Notes: generated from the sequence alone by a model not told the origin. Positions 46,392-57,990 are shown, counted from the first letter of the stretch. The stretch: DNA of 64,000 bases from Tetracentron sinense (GCA_015143295.1 CM026557.1:33055965-33119964); one strand, 5' to 3'. A program made the numbers and translations.

Positions 46392-47343
46392 TAGGGGTGG
46401 TTATTGAACAAAATGTTCGTGAACTACTCGGGCTCAACTCGGTAAAAGCTCGTGCATAGTTCGTTTATTTAGTAAACGAGTCAAGCTTGAACACTATTTT
46501 GTAGCTCGTTTAGTAAACAAGCCGAGCTTGAACACATTCCTACTCGACTCGACAAAAGCTCGGTTCGTTAAGGTGATTATGGTGGGTGGGTGGGTGGGTG
46601 TGGGTGAATGTGTTGTGTGTGTGGGTGTGACCGTGACTGTATGTGGGTGCTGGCTGTGGCCGTGTGGGTGTGACCGTGACTGTGTGTGGGTGCTGGGTGT
46701 GGCCGTGTGGGTGTGGGGTGTGTCACACACAGTAATGCCTTGGCCCTTGGGCCTTTTTTGGTGTTCTTTTTTAACCAAAAACAAAAGTGTGATGTGGGAC
46801 CAATTATAGTCCCGCATCGGTTAAAAGTCATGTAGTGTGTGAAGGTGTGGCTATAAAAGAAATCTTGAGAATGTAAAGAGGAACAAACAAGTTGGCTTGA
46901 CTAGATGAGAAAGACGCCACCCACCTAATTGGCTCCCCTTCTCGACTCAGTCGACTAGATGAAAAAGACCAATTGAATTGACCACTCACCAATTCGGTTT
47001 GCCTCAATATCATTTTAAAAAGAATAAATATCTTTTAGAAAAAATTAATTTTATATTATAGATCATTAGGCTCGAGCTCGGCCAAGCCGAGTTCAATCTA
47101 TAAGTCGAGCTTGTTTCAAAAAAACATGATACTTGGTAAAGGCTCAGCTCGGTTCGGCTTGAGTATCACAACTGAAGCCTAGCCGAGCTAAGCTCGAGCT
47201 CGTTTATGTTTTCACGAGCCGAGTTCAAACAATTCTAGTCATTTTTTTATCAAGCTCAAGCCGAGCTCGAACAATAGTAAAAGTTAACGAGCCAAGCTCG
47301 AACACAACACTATTCGGCTCATTCGGCTCGAGTATCACCCCTA
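46392..47343. mobile_element. hAT-like non-autonomous element (952 bp)
   Basis: Termini TAGGGGTGG and TATCACCCCTA are inverted repeats. Next to them are sequences full of GCTCGAGCTCGTTTA-type words on both sides, reading outward as complements. The flanks (GAGACAGT and AGACTAGG) are weakly alike. Copy 2 has the empty site (GCCTAGAAGACTAGG, about 62320). Inside are a GT-rich minisatellite (46580-46725, two ~50-bp units with GTGACCGTGACTG) and an snRNA-type promoter-like pair (46809-46858). No transposase. Confidence 0.7.
46809..46858 (+). promoter_or_regulatory. USE-TATA pair, plant snRNA-type promoter-like
   Basis: GTCCCGCATCG (46809-46819) matches the plant snRNA upstream sequence element RTCCCACATCG at 10 of 11 positions. 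TATAAAA (46852-46858) lies 32 bp further on, a spacing close to Pol II-type plant snRNA promoters. No known snRNA is recognised downstream. Confidence 0.45.
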
Positions 47344-47580
47344 AGACTAGGTCACGGACACAACCTAGGCTTACACTAATCCTATTTATGCACATGCTTG
47401 ATTTTAATATTATTTCTCAATGCCATTATTGGCCTCATTGGTTTTATAGCTTAGATATCAAAAAGATAGGGGACATTAACTGGTGGGACTTGGCCATGCA
47501 TACGGACTGCCACAAATTATTTTCATATTTTCGGGCATGACGCCTAGGAAACAAAGCAATGCACACAGACGAGCTTCTGT

Positions 47581-48070
47581 TAGGGGTGTTATGGGCTCGA
47601 ACAACTCGGGCTCATTTATTTATTTAGTAAATAAGTCAAGCTCAAGCTTATTCAGACTTGTTAAAAGATTGGCTCAAAGCTGGGTTCAGATTATATATAT
47701 AATTAATCTATTAAAATATCTGAATATACTTATTTATTATATAAAACTAAAAATTAATAACATATAATATATTTTACATAAGAAGAATATCGTTTATACA
47801 ATTATGAACCTTTCCTAAAATTTTAGGTAACACTTTAAATTTTTTAACTTATACAAAGATAATAAAGTAAAATTTAAATCTAATAAACACCTATATCTAA
47901 TGAATCAAGCTGCTCGAGCGTGTGTGTTAAAGCTCGAGCTCGTTTATTCAATACACAAGTCAATTTAAGCTTGATTTTTGAGCTCATTTACTTAATAAAC
48001 AAGCTTGAACATCCCACTACTCGGCTCAGCTCAGCTCGACTCGACTCGACTCGACTCCATAATACCACTA
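47581..48070. mobile_element. hAT-like non-autonomous element (490 bp)
   Basis: Ends TAGGGGTGTTATGGGCTCGA and, reversed, TAGTGGTATTATGGAGTCGA form an imperfect inverted repeat. The 8-bp flanks GCTTCTGT and GCTTATGC match at six positions. The interior is AT-rich with CTCGACTCGAC repeats near the right end. Same family as 46392-47343. Confidence 0.65.
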
Positions 48071-48424
48071 GCTTATGCAAACCCAATATCAGTGCAAGCT
48101 TGGTCTCAATTATCATTTCTCAATGTGAGTTTCGACCTTATTTGCTTTAGAGCTTACAAATATGGGTCGTTAGATGGTGGGTCTTAGTTGAGGAATTGAG
48201 AGTCTGGATCGATCAAACTCACATAGCCCCTTCAAAAGCCCTTTTCATTGAGGTTAAAAAATTTTAACCCTTAGAACTAATATTTTTTTTTAATCCTGAG
48301 AAGGGGAGCTTCCTAGCTGACTGCAGTGGCCCCGTGTCCCTTTAGGGTAGAGATAGTGTTACCCATCCAAATCTTCTTATTTCTCTATCTCACGGATCTC
48401 TCTCCTTAACTCTGTCAATCCCAA

Positions 48425-48630
48425 AAGGGTGGACCAGCGCGTTCCTAGGCCTTTCTCTAGGTGGGAGGTCCTGGGTTCCATTTCTCACTCCCCCTTTATG
48501 GCTAGCCCTGCATGGGTTTTACTCGGACTTACCTGATGTGGCAGGTTATGAGCTCACGTTGTACCCTCACGGATTAGTCCTAACCCAAAGGGTTGGGTAC
48601 AACCCCAACGAGAGTTCAAAAAAAAATAAA
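48425..48630 (+). mobile_element. SINE-like element with poly(A)
   Basis: Box-A-like GTGGACCAGCGCG and box-B-like GGGTTCCATTTCTC about 45 bp apart, body of about 140 bp and an A-rich end (TTCAAAAAAAAATAAAAA). Transcribed by Pol III if active (family knowledge). Confidence 0.55.
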
Positions 48631-48721
48631 AATTCTGATGATTGCAGACAACTTTTTCATGTCTAATATAGCTGGAATGTCTAAGAACAATCTTTAGGAC
48701 TATGACTCAGGTGGAAAAAAA

Positions 48722-48829
48722 ACACGTCCGAGTGGTAGTGTATCCCCTGCTTTGGGTTTAGGTATCGGGTTCGAGAGGGTGAACCGGCGTTGCTACCTAA
48801 ACGTGTATCTCGGACCAAAAAAAAAATGA
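48722..48829 (+). mobile_element. Short SINE-like element with poly(A)
   Basis: GTCCGAGTGGTAGTG then box-B-like GGGTTCGAGAGGG, ending CGTGTATCTCGGACC plus ten A. About 105 bp; tail similar to the element ending at 46333. Confidence 0.55.
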
Positions 48830-49029
48830 CTCAGAAGAAGATTCTGATCGAGTAGAACCAACAGCAAGCTAAGTAGATCCTTGTCAAGAATCCTCTCTTG
48901 ACTAAAGCATTTTTTAGGCACAATTATGCTCAAAATGTTAAAGCCTCCACAAAAGATTTGAAACATCCAGCATCCACTATCTCAGCCTCCGCAAGTGACA
49001 GTGTGATACACATCTCTCCATCAATTTGA

Positions 49030-49144
49030 CTATACCGTTTTTTGTGCGTTTAGAGATTCTTTATTTTCTCTTCGATTTTTGGTCTCTTTTCGTTAGTCTT
49101 GCGTTTAGAGATTCCTTTATTTTCTTTTCGATTTTTGGTCTCTT
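49030..49144 (+). repeat. Tandem duplication, ~55-bp unit
   Basis: GTTTAGAGATTC(C)TTTATTTTCT...CGATTTTTGGTCTCTTT occurs twice in a row, beside the fold-back element. Confidence 0.75.
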
Positions 49145-49477
49145 TGGCAAATCTGGTTATCACCCCTAGAGGTCGCCATGTGTCTCCTTTGACACCCTTT
49201 AACCATAGGTAAGGTTCACCCACCCCTAGGGTTCACCCCACCCATCTTTGGTTTTCTCAAAAAAAAATTAATTCTTTTTTTAAAATTAAAAAACAGCTTT
49301 TAATATTAAAAAAAACTCTAAAAACAGTTTTTTAATTTTTAAAAATAGAATTAATATTTAAAAAAAAAAAAACTAAGGATGGTTGGGTGAACCCTAGGGG
49401 TGGGTGAACCTTACCCACGTTTAAGGGGTGTTAAAGGGACACGTGGTGACCTTTAGGAGTGATAGGCGGATTTGCCA
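49145..49477. mobile_element. Fold-back MITE (333 bp), nearly all inverted repeat
   Basis: Arms start TGGCAAATC and end GATTTGCCA. About 130 bp of each arm pair, including CACCCCTAGAGGTCGCC, GTTCACCCACCCCTAGGG and the AT-rich inner part. A related right arm lies at 62918-62968. Non-coding. Confidence 0.8.
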
Positions 49478-49889
49478 AATCCGGTACGATTTGACTCTTA
49501 AAATGTTTGCTTCTGCTCTAATTAACGAGGGTACTGCTACTGTGTGTCTCACATACACATGTAGTGTCTCTTATATTAATAATTGGGCTTACAGCTTAAG
49601 CCTAAGTCTACATCCTCTCTTTTGCCCATTGAGCCATGTCAGGCCTATTAGCGAACTGTTTTTCAAGCATCTTTGAGGCATTTCTTTTAGATCCATACAA
49701 GACTCTTCTTTGCCCCATAAAGACCCTTTCTTTTGGCCTAATAAAGACCCATTCAGTTCATCCATATCCATCAACAAGCAAACAAGTAGTCGACCCAACC
49801 AAACATGTCACAAAAATCAAAAGTGTCAAAAGTAGATCAAACAATGTCAAGATAATTTCTATTAAAGGCAAATAGAAGAAGATTTTTCA

Positions 49890-50114
49890 ATCCTCATATA
49901 TTTGAGGGGAAGTATTTGGAAATATATTAGGATCATTGTAATAAGGTAGATGAGATACATGTATCATTACCAATGTATCTCATCACAATCTAGGTTTATC
50001 TTGTTATCTCTTAAATTAGGTTGATTTACTTTTCTTAACGTATATCTTGTTATCTCTATATAAACCTATTTAGGGTTATTGTAAATCATTCAAGATTATT
50101 AATAAATCTCTTTT
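49890..50114 (+). repeat. Possible copia LTR fragment
   Basis: Polypurine-like TTTGAGGGGAAG, then TTGGAAATATATTAGGATC, a TATA-like CTCTATATAAACC at about 50075 and an AT-rich end, all as in short copia LTRs. The first bases are not TG and no partner LTR is seen. Confidence 0.4.
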
Positions 50115-50454
50115 TTATCATGATAATCAATTTCGATGTGTTTCATCCTTACAAGAAGTACTAGATTGATGGTCATGTGAAGCGCCAAAGTGTTGTCACA
50201 AAATAAGGTTAGTGGGGTGAGAGAGATAAAGGCCTATAACACGTAAGATGTAGGAGGTCCATGTGGGCTCAACTGTAGTAGACGCAAGAGCTCGGTACTT
50301 TGCTTCGACACTAGAGTGGGGTTTTTTTTTGGCACTTAGCAAAAATAGCAAATGATAAAGAGTGAGAGTAAGAAAAAGAGGATTTCAATCCTTGCTTTGA
50401 AGGGCTAGATTCATATTGTGGGAAATACTTAAGTTTCCACTATGTAACGAAATG

Positions 50455-50640
50455 CGGGTCCTTATTAGTCCACGCCCCACTTTTTAACACTCACCAACTA
50501 TGGTTAAGATTCACTCGCCCTTAAAGTCAAGCATTCCAACCTTAGTTTTTAGAAGAAAAAAATATTAACTTTAATTTAGTTAAACTTAACTAGGGTTAAA
50601 GGGGTGTTAAGAGGGACACGAGGACACTGTATAACATTAG
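50455..50640. mobile_element. Fold-back MITE (copy 2)
   Basis: Counterpart of 44970-45155 in the duplication, with arms GTCCTTATTAGTCCACGCC and GTTAAGAGGGACACGAGGAC. Confidence 0.6.
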
Positions 50641-50759
50641 ATAACATACCAACGGGTACCGTGCTCATTCTTTTGTTTTTTTTTTTTGATAAATCTTTAA
50701 AGCCCAAACCACCTTGAAATTTGTCTCCAGCTCCCAAAAAAAATAACCATCAATCTTTA

Positions 50760-51657
50760 TATTCATTACTAACCTGACCACATCAGAAAGCACTGCAAAT
50801 TTTTTTTTCAACTGTCTAAAGCAAGGCATAGCATCCCAACCAAAGAAAAGCAAGGCATAGCATAATGGGGAATTGCATAAGAAACTGCAAATTCATTTTA
50901 AAAAGAGTAGTGTAATGGATAAAATTCGAGATGAACAAGTGTCACCAAGACAAACAAACCTTCGTTGTTCTGACCCGTATCGTAATGAATACGAGTCTAT
51001 GATCTTCAGGACAACGGATTTGTTATCCTGAAAACGAGTATAGTAGTCGTATTTTTAAGACAACGGTTATTTTATCCATATTCACATACACAACGAACCG
51101 GTGGTTAAGTCAATAACGAGACCGACTCGCAGGATGAAATAATTAGGAGGCGATCATTTTACTCTGTTGTTAGGTGAAAAGTACTGTCTTAGCATTTAAT
51201 GCATTATATGTTAGTCATCTCAGCCTGTTTTCGACCCTAAACCAACCTTAGAAATAGTAAGCTCACACGTATAACACGTAATGCTCAAGATCTGTCTGAC
51301 ATATTTGGTAATGATCATAAAGCATGTAACATGGTCATCCATGGACATCTATGGGCATGGGTGGAAATACAGAGTTAAGCCTATAAATACCCCGAGAGAC
51401 TCAGTGCATAAAGATCGGAAAAATTCACAATTTTATTAGTTGTCTCAACCTTTTACTGTACTTCATCTTCTTCCTATCCTAACTTTGGCATCAGACTGTA
51501 TTACAGGGTGCACGCACCTCACTACTGCCTCGTTAGCAACCGGAGATCTTCATTCTTACCTTCTTCCTTCTACTAGTAAACTAGAATCTAAGGAGCAAGT
51601 GACGCGTGGACGTTAAAGAAAAATCTCACACAAGTAGTTTTGCTTGCTTTTGAGAAA
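50760..51657. other. Unassigned sequence specific to copy 2
   Basis: About 0.9 kb with no counterpart in copy 1, no domain and no clear repeat ends. A TATA-like CTATAAATACC sits at about 51381, of unknown meaning. Confidence 0.35.
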
Positions 51658-51665
51658 AGTGCAAT

Positions 51666-51864
51666 TAGGGCTGCACAAAGCTCGATCGGCCCGTTTGTGC
51701 GACCCGGCTCGACCCGAGATCAGCTCAAATTTTAGACTTGATCGGGCCAAACCAAGCCTAAAAAATCTTGAAAATCCAATCAAACCGAGCTCGGGCCAAC
51801 CCCTATTTGATTCGGCTCGGCTCGATTGAGGCTTAGTTCGGTCTGAGATCGGCTCGAATATTAT

Positions 51865-51907
<43 letters not shown>

Positions 51908-52136
51908 AAATATTATTATTTTAAAAAAAGTATTCAAGCCTAGCTCGAGCCAAGCCAAGTCCGACTCGAGCTTGAATCAATTCGGGTCGAGCCGAGCTTC
52001 GAGTCAGGCTTTTGAATTTGGGCTAAGCTTTCAAGCTTGATGTCGGACCTAGCCAGGCTTTGGGCCTAGAACAAACACTTTTAAGCTGAGCTGGGCATGG
52101 CCAAGCCCGGAAAATCCCCGCCCAAATACAGCCCTA
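51666..52136. mobile_element. hAT-like MITE with exact 8-bp TSD
   Basis: 471 bp, ends TAGGGCTG and CAGCCCTA, flanked by AGTGCAAT on both sides (51658-51665, 52137-52144). An 8-bp duplication and such ends are those of the hAT superfamily. The interior has GCTCGAGC-type words and a (TA)n run at about 51869-51901. No coding capacity. Confidence 0.88.
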
Positions 52137-52296
52137 AGTGCAATCTAGCTATTTCTATTTTTATCATCTTATCTACAATTTAATAGGTCCCACCTAATAT
52201 GGAATATCAGAAGCCTCCCTTTTCGTTCTGATCATTCGAATGGTTAGCAAATATCTTGTGAATGATCGATAATAAAGCCTATAAATTAGTGAATAC

Positions 52297-53702
52297 TGTT
52301 AGCCTCAGGGTTACAATCATGGATACCCCTAATAATTTTGATAATAACATAATAATGAAATGAAGATTTTGGTTTTAATAATTCTGTTTAAGTACTTGAT
52401 CATTTCAGAATATAAAGTTGATAGCACTTCAATCATGAAAAAATGATGAAAGTTTACCCAATAGGAAGTTCAACTCAATATATTCAAGTTGAAGATTCAA
52501 GATAAGACCATAGTCCATGTCGGGTCCATTAAAGACAAAGGCAAGTCACAAGACCCAAGTCAAGCCAAGATCAACTCTCAAGTAGCTTCAAATGTAATTT
52601 GTTTGAGAGTACCTAGGACTTATATAAAAAGTTCTCAAAAAAATAGAAAGTTGAAAAGCTCAAATCATAGATTGACCATAGAAGCCTAGGACACTTTTTG
52701 GAAATCATTCTAAGAGCCTAAAGGATCATAAAATCATGTTAAAACATAGCTAATTGACCTAGGGAATCAATCCAATCTCTTTGGTTTGATCCTAAATAGA
52801 ATGCAGAGTTTTTGTTCTGAATTTGTCGACGAATTCTCAAGATAGGCTAAATTCGATGACGAAGTCATGACAATATTTTTGAAGTTGCATTCTGTCTTTT
52901 GTATTCGGCGACGAATTCAAGTGGGAACCCCACTTCGTCAACGAAATCAAGTCTGGAACTGAAAACTCATTATAACGGCTAGTTTTCAACAGGCTAAAAG
53001 GCATTAAATGCTTCCTAAACGGCATTATTGAATCAAGTGCTATAAAAGGAGTTCATTTATCAACTAAAAACAATTCTTGATTACAGCAATAACTTCTATT
53101 GATCATTCATTCATTGCTTTTGATTTCTCACTCACTCACATACGTAGAAAATCCTCAAATCTCTTTTGAGCTCATTTAACTTCAATTCCTTTTGAGAGAC
53201 TTTATTAGAGTTTGTATTTCACTCTTATCCAGCTCATTCAAGGAGCCTTTATTTCAGATTTTTGAATCCAAACTCATTTATTGAGGTCAGTCAAGAATCT
53301 AGAATTCTTGCACTGAAGCTATTGCTTCAGTTTTATCAAGAGAGGGTAGTGCTCTTGAGAGGTTTCGGCTCGGCCTAAAGGAGAACTTATACAGGTAATA
53401 TCTCGACCTGTAAGAGATTGTAATGGTTTGGACTCTACCAGTGAAGGAGTCTGTGCGATTAAGGAACAGTGGTGAATCCTCTAACTGGAAGCTTGAGGCG
53501 GAGAATAGGCTGGTTTGCTGAACCTCGTGAACAAATTCTAAGTTTGCACTCTCTTTATCTCTTTTCTTCTTTCTTACAATATTTTTATTGTTTAACTTGC
53601 TGCATATTTTATTTATTCCGCATCTTGAACTTATTGTTCATAAAATTTTAAATCTGCCATAGACCCTATTCACCCCCCTTTAGGGTCATTACCTTGCCAA
53701 CA
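52297..53702 (+). repeat. 5' LTR of element G (1,406 bp)
   Basis: TGTTAGCCTCAGGG to TTGCCAACA. U3 has the motif GAATTTGTCGACGAATTC (52819-52836) and related GACGAA/TTCG words to about 52950. TATAAAA follows at 53041-53047. No standard PBS is evident after 53702. Confidence 0.93.
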
Positions 53703-53763
53703 AATACTCTAGATAGATCTAAAAAATCTAAGTAATCGATTTCAAAATATCAAACAACATTTT

Positions 53764-55235
53764 TGCAATAAGCCTAGGAGAAGGACAGTCCACCACTAGA
53801 CCTCTACTGTTTAATGGAGAATATTTTAACTATTGGAAAACCAGAATGATGAATTACATCCAAGCTCTAGATTATGAGTGTTGAAGAGTAATAGTCAATG
53901 GCCCCCATCTTCTCACAAAACTTGTGGATGATGTTAGAATCTCCAAGGTAAAAGAAGAATGGAATGATGCCGGCATTAAGCTCATTCAAATTAATGCCAA
54001 GGCCATTAGCAACCTCTACTATGCCTTAAACCCTCAGGAATTTAACAAAGTTTCTGGATGTAACTTTGCTAAAGAAATCTGGGATAAATTGAAAGTCACC
54101 TATGAAGGGACTAATCAGGTTAAAGAAGAAAATATTAGCATGCTTGTTCACAAGTATGAATTATTTAAAATGGAAAAAGAAGAATCTATTAGTGATATGT
54201 TCACCAGATTTACTAACATTTTAAATTGTCTAAATCTTTGAGTAAATTGTATTCAAATGCAGAAAATGTACGAAAGATTTTAAGATCAATGGAATCCAAA
54301 AGTTACAGTAATCCAAGAATCTAAGGATCTCACCAAGCTGCCTATGGATGAGCTGTTGGGTTCTCTCATGACTCATGAAGTCATAATAAAGGATCAACTG
54401 CCTGATGAACCAAGAGCCAAGAAAGGGTTGACCCTCAAGACTACTCAAATTGAAGACAGTGATGAGGAATCCAGCAGTGATGATGAAGACATAGCCTTGA
54501 TGGTAAGAAGATTTAAGAGGTTTCTCAAGCATAAGAACTTCAAAAAGAAACCATACAAGAAGGAGTTCTCAAAAGAGGTGAACAAGGTTGAATCAAGCAA
54601 GAAAGAACCCCTCATTAGCTATGAAAGCAAGAAACTAGGCCACATAAGAACTGACTACCCTCAACTCAAGAAGAGCCAAAGATTCAACAAAAAGGCTATG
54701 ATGGCTACTTGTGATGACTCAGAAAAAGGCAAGTCAGAAGAGTCCAGTGATGAAGAGGTGGCTATGTGCCTCATGGCAAATGAGGATGAGGTAACTTCTT
54801 CTTCAAATGATTCTCTTTCATATAATGAAATAAGAGAGACATTTGATGAACTCTACATTGAATTTGGTAGAATAGCTAAATTAAATAAATATTTTAAAAA
54901 GGAAATTCATACTCTTACACATTCATGTGAAATTCTATAAAAATAAAAGAGTGTTAGTAAATGTGAATGAGGAATTGAGTAAGAAACTAAATGAAATTCA
55001 AGATTCTCCTCATGATTCATCTTGTGAATGTGATGAGTTGAAAGCAAAAGTCAAAGACTTGACTAATATTATCCTCATATTCTCAAATGGTCAAAAAAAC
55101 CTAGAAAGACTCTTAGGAAAACAGAGATGTGTTTTCAACAAAGCTAGACTTGACTATAACACCTTTTTAAAACAAAAAGATTATCAAAACTTCTTTACAA
55201 AATTAAGTAGTAACCAAACTCCACATTCTACTTAA
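53764..55235 (+). pseudogene. Gag of element G
   Basis: Opens with TRPLLFNGEYFNYWKTRM, TGA where Trp is expected (53880), then WDKLKVTYEGTNQVKEENIS and the long UBN2-type gag domain. After a break near 54240, LTKLPMDELLGSLMTHE. The knuckle should be CCHC but reads SYESKKLGHIRTDYP (about 54618): all three Cys are replaced and only His is left. A charged coiled-coil stretch and NLERLLGKQRCVFNKARLDY follow (54927-55235). Confidence 0.85.
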
Positions 55236-55419
55236 TTCTATAATGGAAAAATAGCTAGAAGAGTTTAGGTTCCAAAAGGAACATCTTCTTCAAAAACTGA
55301 CCACAAAGGACCAAGAATAATATGGGTTCCCAAGGGAATTAATCCTACCAAATCAATTTGCATTCCATCCAAAACAGTTTGGGTATCGAGGGGAAAGTAT
55401 CTTGGAGTTACTTGAATTA

Positions 55420-55700
55420 GTTGTGTAGGTTTGCTTCAAATCAAGAACATCCAAGACAACATGGTTCTTGGAAAGTGGATGCTCAAGACATATGATCGGA
55501 AACAAGAAGCTGTTTTCATTACTTACTCCAAAGGAAGGTGGACATGTTACTTTTAAAGACAGTGCTAAAGGCAAGATCATTGGAATAGGTAACATTGGTA
55601 AGAATAGATCTATTTTTATTAAAAATGTATTGCTTGTTGATAAGTAAAGCTTATAGAATAGTAAGAAATCTACAAATAGTAAAGCTTATAGAATGTTTAA
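55420..55700 (+). pseudogene. Protease remnant of element G and integrase deletion junction
   Basis: WFLESGCSRHMIGNKKLF (about 55462) is the copia protease site with Glu in place of the catalytic Asp (LDSG is usual), followed by GGHVTFKDSAKGKIIGIG. Sequence then jumps from NVLLVDK (about 55645) to the region normally downstream of integrase (MFNKKSLVVEESIYVVSDES). The jump is marked by a repeated AGTAAAGCTTATAGAAT (about 55644-55660 and 55678-55694). Confidence 0.8.
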
Positions 55701-57576
55701 TAAGAAATCTTTGGTTGTTGAAGAATCAATCTATGTAGTATCTGATGAATCAAATTTATTTAACAAATCTTCTAATAATGATGAATTTGATGATGAAATT
55801 GAAAATCTTCTAAAAGAAATATCTAACTTAGAAATTAATAAAGAAAACAAAGATAATCAAGAGAAAGAAAAATCAAATGATAAATCTATTAAAATATAAA
55901 ATGAAGATGAAGAATCTTATCAACTTCCCAAAGCTTAGAAATTAATAAAATATCATCCTAAAGACTTAATTTTTGGTAATATGGAACAAGGGGTTAGAAG
56001 AAGAAGAAATCTAATGAACCTTGCATTCCTAAGTCAAATTGAACCTAAAAATGTCTTAGAAGCTATTGAAGATGAATCTTGGGGTATTGCTATGTAAGAA
56101 GAATTAAATCAATTTGATAAAAATGAAGTTTGGGATCTAGTACCTAGACCAAATGACAAATCTATAATTAGTACAAAATGGGTCTTTAGAAATAAAAAGA
56201 ATGAAAATGGAAATGTAATTAAGAATAAAGCAAGACTAGTAGCTCAAGGTTACAACCAAGAAGAAGACATACACTATGATGAAACTTTTGCACCAGTTGC
56301 TAAACTAGAAACTATAAGAACGCTACTTGCATTTACTAGTCATAAAGAATTTAAATTATACCAAATAGATGTAAAAAGTACATTTCTTGATGAATATATT
56401 AATGAAGAAGTATATATGAATCAACCACCTTAATTTGAAAATCATAAATTTCCAAATCATGTATTCAAACTAACTAAAGCCTAATATGGATTAAAGCAAG
56501 CTTCAAGAGCTTGGTATGATAGGCTAAGTAGTTTCTTAATTGATAATGGATTCATAAGAGGTAAAATTGATACAACCTTATTCATAATGACCAAACATGA
56601 TGATATTCTAATAATTCAAATCTATGTAGATGACATCATATTTGGATCAACTAATGAATCTCTTTGTAAAATGTTTGCTAAAACAATACAAAAAGAATTT
56701 GAAATGAGCATGATGGGAGAACTAGCATTTTTCTTAGGACTTCAAATTAAGCAAACCAAACAAGGAACATTTGTTAATCAAGCTAAATACAATAAAGAAT
56801 TACTTAAAAAGTTTGGAATAGAAAATACTAAGATAATGGATATACCTATGAGTCTATCAACTAAACTTGATAAGGATGAAAAAGGCAAAAATATTGATAA
56901 AAAACTTTATAGAGGCATGATTGGAAGTCTTTTGTATCTCACTGCAAGTAGACTTGACATTATGTTCAGTGTTTGCGTTTGTGCAAGATTCCAATCCTGT
57001 CCAAAAGAAACTCACTTAATTGCTGTGAAAATAATCTTTAGATACTTGATTGACACAATAGATTTAAGCTTATGATATCCTAAAGACACAAATCTAGATC
57101 TAATAAGCTATTCAGATGCAGACTTTGCTGGATGCAAAGTGGATAGAAAAAGCACTAGTGAAACTTGTCACTTTTTAGGACATTCTCTTATTTCATAATT
57201 CAATAAGAAACAAAATTCAGTGACATTATCCACAGCTGAGGCTGAGTATATGGCGGTTGGACTTTGTTGTGCTCAAACTTTGTATATGAAACAACAGCTA
57301 GAAGATTTCAAACTTTCCTATACCAAAATTCCTATTAAGTGTGATAATACAAGTACAATTTGTATAACTAAAAATCCTATTCAACACTCAAGAACTAAAC
57401 ATATAGAAATCAAATATCATTTCATAAGAAATCATGTGCAAAATGGAAATGTTATCTTGGAGTTTGTGGATACAAATAATCAGTTTGCTTATATCTTTAC
57501 CGAACCCCTTCAATCTGATAGGTTTAATGCTTTGATAAGAATATTGGGTATAACTAGTCTAAATGAGCTAAACTAA
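55700..57576 (+). pseudogene. RT and RNase H of element G
   Basis: After an acidic linker: WDLVPRPNDKSIISTKWVF, KARLVAQGYNQEEDIHYDET, FAPVAKLETIRTLLAF, then catalytic IQIYVDDIIFGSTNES (about 56620) and FFLGLQIKQ. RNase H: YSDADFAGCKVDRKST, LSTAEAEYMAVGLCCAQTLY, RTKHIEIKYHFIRNHV. The frame is kept from about 55930 to the final TAA, with stops at about 55936, 56095, 56431, 56482, 57073 and 57196. Most of these are one transition from Trp or Gln. Catalytic sites intact. Confidence 0.9.
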
Positions 57577-57739
57577 TCATTTTTATGAATAAATTTGATC
57601 ACAAATTAAAATCTTTGAATTGATATGCTATAATTTGTTTGATCATACTAGAAAGATGATTTGAATACCTTGTGATGTTTTTGGATGCTTTAATGAATCA
57701 ATAGTTTCAATAAAAGTAGTTGAAGAATCAAATTAAAAT

Positions 57740-57990
57740 GAATTTCTCAAATTCAGTACTGAATTCGGCAACGAATTCAGTCTGGAGTTTGATTTCAGTG
57801 ATGAATCTTTGGGTAAAATTGAAAATAGAATGTTTTATGTACCCAATTCGGTGACGAATCTGGATGGCTCATCCATTTCGTCGATGAAGTCAATCCGAAT
57901 TCCAAAACAGTAAGTTTTCTGACTCCAATTTGGCGACGAATGCAAGGCTAAAACCCATTTCGACAATGAATAGAGTCGTGGGTATAAATA
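57740..57990 (+). promoter_or_regulatory. Promoter-like module before the extra ORF of element G
   Basis: Between RNase H and the extra ORF, words like GAATTCGGCAACGAATTC, AATTCGGTGACGAATC and TTTGGCGACGAATGC recur about six times, as in the LTR U3. TATAAATA follows at 57983-57990, about 112 bp before the first ATG at 58102. The spacing resembles a Pol II promoter and leader. Activity is inferred. Confidence 0.6.

Larger units (their letters stand above)
41205..48190. repeat. Segmental duplication, copy 1
   Basis: Sequence outside the insertions (41205-41355, 44659-46391, 47344-47580, 48071-48190) matches copy 2 in order: the copia RNase H remnant, fold-back repeat, the TCATTCGAATGGTTAG block (45307), the CACAAATTGAGATGGG block (45860), the AGATAGGGGACATTAA block (47464) and the TTGGTCTCAATTATCATT block (48098). 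Divergence and indels show an old event. Confidence 0.8.

Noticed and set aside
46494..46831. His/Thr/Pro-rich ORFs on both strands
   Set aside because: Low-complexity translation of the GT-rich minisatellite inside the hAT-like element.
46392..48070. Treating 46392-47343 and 47581-48070 as one transposon
   Set aside because: Each has its own inverted TAGGGGTG-type ends and the sequence between them is shared with duplication copy 2.
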